Origin: Thiomicrorhabdus sp.
Lineage (GTDB): Bacteria; Pseudomonadota; Gammaproteobacteria; Thiomicrospirales; Thiomicrospiraceae
Length of the DNA stretch: 5,819 nt
Direction: 5' to 3'
NCBI GenBank assembly: GCA_015488565.1
Contig: WFNQ01000263.1
Location: 1 to 5,819, forward strand
Both the position numbers and the translations under genes were made by a program. This document shows positions 1 to 5,589 of this stretch, in pieces. The first letter of the stretch is position 1; every line of letters starts with the position of its first letter. A model generated the notes under the pieces. The model made no database searches. It saw nothing but the letters and a program-made list of their open reading frames with translations, and had not been told where the DNA came from.

Positions 1-718
1 AATCAATTTTAAGCGGCGTAACCGATGCATACCCCTGTTCAACAGCAAAAAAATCCGTCCCCTCTCCAGCATCTGCCGCGCCACCCGCAGGGCCAATCCA
101 GTAAATAGGCAACCCTCTAGGGTCATTTTGCTTAACCACGGCTTCCGACATATGTCGTCGTCCAAGGCGTGTTACCTTAATGCCCTTTAACGCCTCTAAA
201 GGCACATCGGGTACATTAATATTGATAATCGTATCGCTCAATAACGCCATATTAGGCAGGTCTTGCAAAAGCTTGATTAAAACATAAGCCGCCGTTTCAA
301 AATGCTGATCACCACAAAGAGAGATCGCAATAGAGGGTTTACCCAAAAAACGCCCCTCCGTTGCCGCCGCCACCGTACCCGAATAGAGCACGTCATCTCC
401 CATATTGGCTCCCGCATTAATACCTGACAGCACAATATCTGGCTGCTCATCCAGTCCACCATTCACACCCAAATGCACACAGTCCGTTGGCGTGCCATTC
501 ACACTGTAGACTTTACAATCTTCACGCATGCTTAAGCTGTGATGCTCATTTAATCGAAGTGGTTCCAGCAAGGTTAATGAATTACTGGCCGCACTGCGAT
601 TTCGCTCTGGCGCCATGATAACGAGCTTTCGAAAAGCCACCTGCTCTTGAAGCGCTTTGAATAAAGTTTGAATGCCTGGTGCAAAATAACCATCATCATT
701 GGAGAGAAGAATTTTCAT
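1..718 (-). CDS. surE: 5'/3'-nucleotidase SurE, C-terminus cut by window edge
   Basis: SurE is a cytosolic, metal-dependent phosphatase that removes phosphate from nucleoside 5'- and 3'-monophosphates. It is linked to stationary-phase survival in enterobacteria. The frame opens with ATG at 718 and runs off the left edge after 239 residues; E. coli SurE has 253, so only about a dozen are missing. The N-terminus MKILLSNDDG carries the metal-binding pair D8-D9. The segment APERNRSAASNSLTL (36-50) supplies the active-site serine (S42), and SGINAGANMGDD (98-109) the asparagine ligand (N101). GTPTDCV (75-81), YSGTVAAATEGR (112-123) and DPRGLPIYWIGP (199-210) are also family signatures. All catalytic residues I can place are intact. 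No strong Shine-Dalgarno precedes the ATG, but the match to the family N-terminus fixes the start. It is divergent from the Smr-domain gene. In many gammaproteobacteria surE sits downstream of truD and upstream of pcm; neither is visible here. Confidence 0.97.
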   Translation of the reverse strand, partial: MKILLSNDDGYFAPGIQTLFKALQEQVAFRKLVIMAPERNRSAASNSLTLLEPLRLNEHHSLSMREDCKVYSVNGTPTDCVHLGVNGGLDEQPDIVLSGINAGANMGDDVLYSGTVAAATEGRFLGKPSIAISLCGDQHFETAAYVLIKLLQDLPNMALLSDTIININVPDVPLEALKGIKVTRLGRRHMSEAVVKQNDPRGLPIYWIGPAGGAADAGEGTDFFAVEQGYASVTPLKID

Positions 719-743
719 CGTGTAAAATACCAATATTGCACGG

Positions 744-777
744 CCACTTTCATTTAAGATTAAACCTAAAAAAGTGG
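744..777. repeat. Inverted repeat in the surE/smrA divergent intergenic region
   Basis: CCACTTT (744-750) and its exact complement AAAGTGG (771-777) are separated by 20 bases of AT-rich sequence. Two flanking G-T pairs could extend the arms. The repeat lies 26 bp from the surE start and about 40 bp from the smrA start, so it could be an operator for either gene or a weak hairpin in a leader. A TTCACA at 778-783 followed after 18 bases by TTATAT (802-807) could be a weak promoter for smrA, which would leave almost no leader. A seven-base repeat can arise by chance, so the role is open. Confidence 0.3.
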
Positions 778-817
778 TTCACATTTAAAAAGATGAACGA
801 ATTATATAGTGTCCCGA

Positions 818-1387
818 ATGATAGAAGAAGATAAATCCCTATTTCTCTCTGAGATGAATGACGTATCCCCGCTGAAAACACAGAATAAAACCGCACAATA
901 TCAGCAGGAACGCATTAAAGAACAGGCGAAAGTCACGGTAAAAAATGTCAAAAAAAAACGCCGAGTCCCAGCGTTATACGACACCGAGGAGGCGTGTGTT
1001 TATGGCGCAAATACATCAGCGGTTCATGCGCATGAAACCATCTTTTTTCATCAAAAAGGCATACCCTTGCAAACGCTTACCAAGTTAAGAAAAGGAGCCT
1101 TCACCAATCAAGCAGAACTGGATTTACATGGTTACACCCGTGACGAAGCACAGCTCGCAATCAACCGCTTTATCGCCACCGCTTATCAAAACAAACTCAG
1201 ACACATTCGAATCATTCACGGCAAAGGATACAACTCAGAAGAGTTGCTTCCAGCTCTTAAAAACTTAGTCAACCAGTCTTTACGAACCTTTAAAACCATC
1301 CTTGCTTTTTACTCCGCCCCTGAAAAAGAAGGCGGTACTGGCGCGGTTAATATTCTAGTGAAAAAACACAACGACATAGCTAAATAG
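818..1387 (+). CDS. smrA: Smr-domain protein, SmrA/YdaL-like putative endonuclease
   Basis: The protein (189 aa from the ATG at 818) has a C-terminal Smr domain, the small MutS2-related fold that binds or nicks nucleic acids. Counting from this ATG, the domain holds LDLHGYT (101-107), IIHGKGYN (132-139) and GGTGAV (172-177), the three usual Smr motifs. The N-terminus MIEEDKSLF followed by the acidic LSEMNDVSPLK resembles the start of E. coli YdaL/SmrA. Residues 20-50 are lysine- and glutamine-rich and probably disordered, a plausible nucleic-acid-binding tail. An in-frame GTG at 809 would add three residues. I prefer the ATG because its offset to the DKSLF motif matches the family, although neither start has a clear Shine-Dalgarno. 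The DLHG motif, degenerate in E. coli YdaL as I recall it, is complete here. In vivo substrate is unknown; some Smr proteins act on mRNA on ribosomes (SmrB) rather than on DNA. It is transcribed alone, convergent with the restriction-modification operon. Confidence 0.88.
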   Translation: MIEEDKSLFLSEMNDVSPLKTQNKTAQYQQERIKEQAKVTVKNVKKKRRVPALYDTEEACVYGANTSAVHAHETIFFHQKGIPLQTLTKLRKGAFTNQAELDLHGYTRDEAQLAINRFIATAYQNKLRHIRIIHGKGYNSEELLPALKNLVNQSLRTFKTILAFYSAPEKEGGTGAVNILVKKHNDIAK

Positions 1388-1471
1388 CCAACGTTTGAAA
1401 ATACCATACAGCCTGTACTTTTAAAAAAGTTTACCGTGTTTTTTTTAGTTTTATGTTGTTTTGAACTAACA

Positions 1472-1481
1472 GGGGGGGGGG
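1472..1481. repeat. Homopolymeric tract of ten G
   Basis: Ten consecutive G occur in otherwise AT-rich non-coding DNA, 84 bp past the smrA stop and downstream of the truncated third operon gene on the other strand. Tracts like this slip readily during replication. No reading frame crosses it, so it cannot phase-vary a protein as it stands. The exact length may also be a sequencing uncertainty. Confidence 0.7.
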
Positions 1482-1512
1482 AAATATTTTGGATTAAAAA
1501 TTCTTCCCGCCC
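1475..1512. repeat. Imperfect G-rich/A+T hairpin
   Basis: The left arm (1475-1490, G7 followed by AAATATTTT) can pair imperfectly with the right arm (1496-1512, AAAAATTCTTCCCGCCC) around a five-base loop GGATT. A G-G mismatch and an unpaired base interrupt the stem. It lies between two convergent transcription units (smrA and the hsdMS operon), where a bidirectional terminator would be expected, but the stem is too imperfect and lacks a clean U-run after a GC stem. It may instead be the palindromic end of a mobile-element remnant. Confidence 0.35.
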
Positions 1513-1543
1513 TTCTGAATGGTATTCATCTGATTATATTAAA

Positions 1544-1570
1544 TTAAAGTCGACACTGACCCCACTTATT
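1544..1570. mobile_element. Possible mobile-element border motif
   Basis: The plus-strand stretch TTAAAGTCGACACTGACCCC resembles, from memory, short sequences often found next to Y1-type transposase genes and their remnants in proteobacteria. It sits where the third operon gene stops resembling protein. No transposase gene, target duplication or second end could be identified, so this is only a suggestion of an insertion or deletion scar. Confidence 0.2.
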
Positions 1571-1714
1571 ACTTCTATCGTCTGGATGATTATCGTTCAG
1601 GTCTGAATAATGCGACATATACCACGAGTTACACGCCAGCCAGAGTGAGATAAACGCTGAGAAATAATCAATAGCGGATTTTTCTATCCATTCTTTTTTA
1701 TAATCCGTTGGCAT
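1544..1714 (-). pseudogene. Truncated third gene of the hsdMS operon (N-terminal stump)
   Basis: A 56-codon frame starts at ATG 1714, overlaps the 3' end of hsdS by 17 bp in another frame, and is preceded by GGAG (1721-1724) at six-base spacing. That is the arrangement of a translationally coupled operon gene. The peptide starts MPTDYKKEWIEKSAIDYF and continues with SLWLACNSWYMSHYSDL, rich in aromatic residues and well formed as protein, unlike random sequence. It resembles, from memory, the start of a family of uncharacterised proteins of a few hundred residues encoded beside type I-like hsdM/hsdS genes; I cannot name a function. After about residue 47 the frame enters SNKWGQCRL and stops. 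That tail is encoded by a TGGGGTCAGTGTCGAC motif which I associate with mobile-element or transposase flanks, so the rest of the gene was probably replaced. It could still be expressed as a 56-aa peptide. Alternatively it is a genuine small protein. Confidence 0.6.
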
Positions 1715-3140
1715 CCGTTACTCCAACGTTTTCCATTTCACTCTTCAACCAGTTGATAGCTGTTTCTTCGTCCTGTTCAATTGCCATTTCTACGGCTTTT
1801 TTAGCTGACTCCAAAAGGTGCTTGGATTGCTTGCGTAAGTGAAAGGACTCAGTGACTTTTTGCTGGATTGATTTTTGTATGTCTGTAGGTATCAATGGTA
1901 TTGGCAAGTTTAATATGTCATCATCGACAATTACTGGATAAGAGGTTCCGGTGTTTGGCTTGAGAGACCAAGCCAATAATGGTTTTGAATGAAGAAATGC
2001 TAATAATGTTTCTTTGTTAATTTGCCCATTTTCTGTAAGGATGGTAAAAGCGCCACTCCCCACGTAATTATCCTCTTCTACAATTGTTATTGCACCGCGA
2101 TAAGTGCGAACCTTAGAGACAATTACATCACCCTTATTTAATTTCCGTTTTGCATTTGCAGGCAAATCTTCACCAAGCACTTCGTTAGGTATAATTTCTC
2201 CATTAGTTACATTAACACTACCTATTTCAACATATTGATATACTTTTAAGTCATCAACATCGAAAGTGCTCTTATTTTGATCAAATTCGTTTCCGATAGT
2301 TGAATAACCGCCTTTGTAGTTTTTAATTGCATTTTCTATTTCTTCGTATTTAGGCTGGTAATATTCTGCGTCAATGCGTCCGGCTTGCTGGGTGTCGGAA
2401 TAGTTTTTTATAAAGGTGAGTTGGTGTTTTGGTTGCCAGTTGGTTAAGTCGAGTTCAGAGAGAAGCAGTCCTTGAGATTCTTTAAATAAATTTTTAGATG
2501 TTCCCGAGAGACGAAAATGTGTATTAACAGCTTTGGCTATTAACTCTTGAAATTGTTTTGAAAAGAGAGGGACAAATACACTTCTCGTTGATTCTTTATC
2601 AATACTTAAAGGTACTGCGCCAGTTATTCTCTGACTTAGCTGGTTTTGTCCATATTTCCCCGAAAGATAACAATAGAGAAAATAATTATTAATATGTTCA
2701 TTGGCACGAATCATAAATTGATTCATTCCCAACGAGGTTGGCCTGCTGACAGGCGGTATAAGATAGACTCTGCCCGCATTTCCTATTTTATTTATTATTA
2801 TTTCTCCGCCATAAACTTTTGTTTTTGTTAAAAAGTTATAAGCATGTTCACTAATATTGATAATGTCATTTTCGAAATCATCACGCTCTATATCCACTGT
2901 TCTAATCATATGAGCGAAATCGTGTTCTGTTTTTAGCTCTACATTCCCTCGCAATATTTCATAACTACCGTTTGCATGGTAGTCTGTCAGTACACTAATT
3001 AGTTCTCGTAATTCAGAATAGTTATGCTTTTGTATTAAAACCTCTGTTTCTAAGTATTTTGGCTGAAAATACTCGGCATCAAATCTAAAGAGCTTGCTTG
3101 TTTCTTTTACTTTTGAAAGCTGAACTGTTGAGATCTGCAT
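1698..3140 (-). CDS. hsdS: Type I-like restriction-modification specificity subunit HsdS
   Basis: HsdS recognises the bipartite DNA target and docks the methyltransferase. The 480-aa protein shows the usual two-fold design. Counting from ATG 3140, FRFDAEYFQPKY (18-29) opens the first half and RIDAEYYQPKY (255-265) the second. Each half has a target recognition domain (about 30-190 and 266-410) followed by a helical conserved region: VPLFSKQFQELIAKAV near 190-205 and IPTDIQKSIQQKV near 417-429, both continuing into long charged helices that set the spacing between half-sites. TRD1 contains KIGNAGRVYLIPP and TRD2 contains GDVIVSKVRTYRGAI, both typical of HsdS. An upstream TTG at 3158 would add six residues inside hsdM. 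The ATG is preferred because GGGAAG lies five bases before it and it starts only two bases after the hsdM stop. The gene, especially the TRD1 coding region around 2640-2900, is visibly more AT-rich than hsdM, as expected for exchangeable TRDs. The recognised sequence cannot be read from the protein. Confidence 0.95.
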   Translation of the reverse strand: MQISTVQLSKVKETSKLFRFDAEYFQPKYLETEVLIQKHNYSELRELISVLTDYHANGSYEILRGNVELKTEHDFAHMIRTVDIERDDFENDIINISEHAYNFLTKTKVYGGEIIINKIGNAGRVYLIPPVSRPTSLGMNQFMIRANEHINNYFLYCYLSGKYGQNQLSQRITGAVPLSIDKESTRSVFVPLFSKQFQELIAKAVNTHFRLSGTSKNLFKESQGLLLSELDLTNWQPKHQLTFIKNYSDTQQAGRIDAEYYQPKYEEIENAIKNYKGGYSTIGNEFDQNKSTFDVDDLKVYQYVEIGSVNVTNGEIIPNEVLGEDLPANAKRKLNKGDVIVSKVRTYRGAITIVEEDNYVGSGAFTILTENGQINKETLLAFLHSKPLLAWSLKPNTGTSYPVIVDDDILNLPIPLIPTDIQKSIQQKVTESFHLRKQSKHLLESAKKAVEMAIEQDEETAINWLKSEMENVGVTDANGL

Positions 3141-3151
3141 CCTTACTTCCC
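3141..3151 (-). promoter_or_regulatory. Ribosome binding site deciding the hsdS start
   Basis: On the minus strand GGGAAG (3151-3146) precedes ATG 3140 by five bases and overlaps the last codon and stop region of hsdM. This favours the ATG over the in-frame TTG at 3158, which lacks a comparable site, and indicates translational coupling of hsdS to hsdM. Confidence 0.6.
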
Positions 3152-5206
3152 ATCCCAAAACGACAACTTTTCACTTTTAGCCCACTCAATAAAAGCTTCG
3201 GCTATACCGTCTGGCAATTCTCCGTCGTGGTTGTGTAAATCATGGTCAACGATTAAGTGTCCGTTTTTATCCAGCTTGTATTGCCCATTATCATTTTTGA
3301 CATAAATGTAATCGCCCGAATTGTCTTTGCCGCCTTTTTCCGAGACAGCAAAAAAGATAGGGTAGTCATCCACTTTGGGGCAGAGTTCGTCATGCCATTT
3401 CTGCACGAACAAGACGCTGGTTTTAGTACCGGTATGGGGTTTAAAGGTGTTGCCGTGCAAACCCACGACCGCCAGAATGCGACCATGCTGGGCGATAAAT
3501 TCCCGTATGTGTTTATCGGATGTGTTGTTGAACCGACCCTGTGGTAAGACAATCGCCATGCGACCACCGGGCTTGATGAAATCCAGATTGCGTTCAATAA
3601 ACAGAATATCACGCCCGACTTTGGTTTGTGCCTTGCCATTGGCTTTAAAGCCCAGTTCATACTGGTGCAGGATGCGGCTTTCTTTAATGTCACCTGCAAA
3701 GGGTGGGTTTGCCATGAGAATATCGAAGTCAAACTGTTTGTCCTGGTCTTTTTCGGTTCTGAGTTTCTTTAGTCGTTGAAAACCTTTGCCGTAGGTATTG
3801 ATCCACTTAGGGTCATTTTTGGTTTTATCATCCCAACGGTCAAAATCCAGCGTGTTCATGTGTAAAACATTGGTTTCGCCATCGCCAGCAATCAGGTTAA
3901 GAGTGCGTGCTACGCGCACGGTTTTTTCATCAAAGTCGATACCAAAGACTTTGAGTACATGCTGTTTATCTTCATCGGGGATTTCAGCGTTGGTAAACAG
4001 ATGCCCAGTGAGTTTGAAAATAGTATGTACCGGAAAACCGCAACTGCCCGAGGCGGTATCAATCATGTATTCGCCACGCTTGGGGTTGAGCATTTGCACA
4101 CACATATCAATGACATGACGGGGGGTAAAGTATTGGCCTTTTTCACCTTTGGCGGATTTATTGACCAGATATTCAAAGGCTTCATCAACCACCAATAGAT
4201 TGGAGTTGAATAGTTTGACATCCTGCAAACTGGAGACGCACACGGATAGGTGACTATCGGATAACTCAAATTCTGATCCTTCGGGGAATACACCCGTCCA
4301 CTGGCTTTTGGCATCATCGAACAGGGTTTGTATTTTGTTTTTCAATTCGGTATCGGTTTGCCCTGTATTTCTAAATTCCATGACGCGGAATTTTTTATCG
4401 TTCAAGCCTTCGAGTGTTGCTTTGAGTTTTTCGTAATCCCCGCGTTCGTCATCGTCTAAATTTTGATCAAGGTAAAACTCAATATTGGCTTTGTCTTTTT
4501 TGCTTTGAAATTCGTCATACAGTTTGGTAAAGATGAGCTTGAAGACTTCCTCGAATACATCCACACCTGCATTGGCTAAGACTTCATCTTCCATTTCCAG
4601 AATGATGTCTTTTAGCGATTTACGCTCATTAGCGATTTTGTCTTTGCTGATGAGGTCTTTTAGCGTAAAGCGTTCACTGAGTATATCTTTGAGGGTTTGA
4701 TTTGCCTTGGGAATATCGGTGATGTCTTCAAAGTAATTGGGGTCTTTGCGGTGGTAATGGGAGATTTGCTCACCATTCGTCCACACACCGATAGGCGCAC
4801 CTGTGGCGTTGCAGTAGGAACGAAGCTGGTTTTTACCGTCTTTGAGCTTGGGTTTTTTAAGCTCAACAACGATATAGGCGGTATCGGAACGGTCTTTATC
4901 GAAAATGACAATATCGGCACTTTTCTTTTCCCTGCCAAAATTGACCGAGTATTCAAAAGCTAATCGTTTCTTGGGGTAGCCATATTCATTGATTAGCCGT
5001 GCGGTATAAAGTTGGCGGACTATTTCCTCTGGCTTTAGCTGTATGTCCTTTTCTCGAACGATACATTGAATATAAGGAGTTTCTTTGCCTCTAGTGGTTT
5101 TGATAAAAACTTCTTTACGTAAGGCTTCAATTTCACCTGCTGAAAACAGGGCAAGATGATAATTGCTGTCTTTAAGTATCGTTTGGATGATGTCCGGTTG
5201 TGTCAT
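3143..5206 (-). CDS. hsdM: HsdM-type N6-adenine methyltransferase with N-terminal PD-(D/E)XK nuclease-like domain
   Basis: This 687-aa protein combines two activities. Residues about 55-155 resemble the HsdR N-terminal nuclease domain (HSDR_N_2 type): SADIVIF with D98, VVELKK with E115 and K117, then QLRSY with Q127 and Y131, the D...ExK...QxxxY pattern of type I nucleases. Residues 160-340 are mostly helical. The methyltransferase follows: GQYFTPRHVIDM (358-369), the SAM-binding loop DTASGSCGF (383-391), FGIDFDE (421-427) and the catalytic NPPF (500-503) of amino-methyltransferases that make N6-methyladenine. GRDILFIERNLDFIKPGG and VGLHGNTFKPHTGTKTSVLF are typical HsdM C-terminal blocks. The start ATG 5206 has GGAG (5215-5212) at five-base spacing. 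It is the first gene of an operon with hsdS two bases downstream. All key residues of both domains are present. Classical HsdM is about 500 aa and lacks the nuclease-like part. The architecture recalls BcgI-type fused enzymes; whether it cuts DNA is inferred, not shown. Confidence 0.94.
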   Translation of the reverse strand: MTQPDIIQTILKDSNYHLALFSAGEIEALRKEVFIKTTRGKETPYIQCIVREKDIQLKPEEIVRQLYTARLINEYGYPKKRLAFEYSVNFGREKKSADIVIFDKDRSDTAYIVVELKKPKLKDGKNQLRSYCNATGAPIGVWTNGEQISHYHRKDPNYFEDITDIPKANQTLKDILSERFTLKDLISKDKIANERKSLKDIILEMEDEVLANAGVDVFEEVFKLIFTKLYDEFQSKKDKANIEFYLDQNLDDDERGDYEKLKATLEGLNDKKFRVMEFRNTGQTDTELKNKIQTLFDDAKSQWTGVFPEGSEFELSDSHLSVCVSSLQDVKLFNSNLLVVDEAFEYLVNKSAKGEKGQYFTPRHVIDMCVQMLNPKRGEYMIDTASGSCGFPVHTIFKLTGHLFTNAEIPDEDKQHVLKVFGIDFDEKTVRVARTLNLIAGDGETNVLHMNTLDFDRWDDKTKNDPKWINTYGKGFQRLKKLRTEKDQDKQFDFDILMANPPFAGDIKESRILHQYELGFKANGKAQTKVGRDILFIERNLDFIKPGGRMAIVLPQGRFNNTSDKHIREFIAQHGRILAVVGLHGNTFKPHTGTKTSVLFVQKWHDELCPKVDDYPIFFAVSEKGGKDNSGDYIYVKNDNGQYKLDKNGHLIVDHDLHNHDGELPDGIAEAFIEWAKSEKLSFWDGK

Positions 5207-5255
5207 TTATTCTCCGTTGTGTTTTTTTCGGCTGGCACGGTGGTTGGTTTGCAAA

Positions 5256-5330
5256 TATAACGAATTAAGCTCAGCGGCGATTTACGCCGGATGAGGCTTG
5301 GCTTGGCGTAGCCAAACGAAATTCGTTGTA
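5256..5330. repeat. Branched palindrome resembling an integron attC site
   Basis: The outer arms TATAACGAATT (5256-5266) and AATTCGTTGTA (5320-5330) pair over 11 positions with one G-T pair. Between them are two smaller perfect hairpins: CGGCG/CGCCG (5275-5279 with 5285-5289, loop ATTTA) and TTGGCT/AGCCAA (5298-5303 with 5310-5315, six-base loop). The AAC...GTT ends, the length of 75 bp and the AAGCTCAGCGG segment recall attC recombination sites of integron cassettes. However, the outer heptamers (ATATAAC, GTTGTAA) break the RYYYAAC/GTTRRRY consensus and the middle branches instead of forming one stem. It lies 50 bp upstream of hsdM, so it could also be a cruciform, a structured 5' leader or a protein-binding repeat. 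Confidence 0.5.
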
Positions 5331-5441
5331 AATTGTCGACTGTAGCACTTTGTTAGAACTACGGTGATAGCTGACGAATAACTGAACTCCACTGCCCACA
5401 CTTTTAAAATATGTTACCGCACTTCGTAAATTTAATGCTGT

Positions 5442-5502
5442 TTTGTTGAGTTATAAGAGGGGGAGGTAAATTTTTGAGATTTACCCTCCCCTACTCAACA
5501 AA
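5442..5502. repeat. Long two-part inverted repeat (hairpin) downstream of ftsB
   Basis: The outer arms TTTGTTGAGT (5442-5451) and ACTCAACAAA (5493-5502) are perfect complements. Inside, GGGGAGGTAAAT (5460-5471) pairs with ATTTACCCTCCCC (5479-5491) with a single bulged C and a seven-base loop. Together they form about 22 base pairs, with an asymmetric internal loop of eight bases against one. It begins about 90 bp after the ftsB stop and could act as a transcription barrier between ftsB and hsdM, but no U-run follows on the minus strand, so it is not a standard intrinsic terminator. A MITE- or REP-like mobile palindrome is an alternative. Confidence 0.75.
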
Positions 5503-5589
5503 CCACGATTATTTATTAAAACTATCATTTTCTAGAATTGAGATGCAGGTTGTCGTTGTCAGAATTTAAGGAACTAATTCAGAGTACCC

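Larger units (their letters stand above)
5207..5589. other. Gene-free region upstream of the hsdMS operon
   Basis: This 383-bp stretch between ftsB and hsdM holds no convincing reading frame on either strand. It should contain the hsdM promoter, but I find no good -35/-10 pair; TATATT on the minus strand near 5254-5259 is a possible -10 without a matching -35. No controller (C) protein gene is present. The notable content is two palindromic structures, listed separately, at 5256-5330 and 5442-5502. No trace of ispD, the usual neighbour of ftsB, is recognisable. Confidence 0.6.

Noticed and set aside
277..462. Minus-strand frame of 61 codons inside surE
   Set aside because: It overlaps the conserved surE coding sequence in another frame and has no recognisable features.
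1388..1397. CCAACGTTTG repeated exactly at 5688-5697, as if flanking the island
   Set aside because: The second copy lies inside ftsB coding sequence, and a near match also occurs in hsdS around 1722-1732. A ten-base match in 5.8 kb can be chance, so it is not convincing as a target duplication.
1423..1446. A6 tract followed by T8 after smrA as an intrinsic terminator
   Set aside because: The possible stem is only A-T pairs without a GC-rich portion, so it is not a credible terminator.
2646..2831. Plus-strand frame of 61 codons inside hsdS
   Set aside because: It is antisense to the hsdS TRD1 region; its isoleucine- and phenylalanine-rich content reflects the local AT richness.
3253..4963. 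Several overlapping open frames on both strands within the hsdM region (for example 3257-3547, 3375-3779, 4660-4956)
   Set aside because: They lie inside the well-supported hsdM gene in other frames and encode low-complexity or non-family-like sequence.
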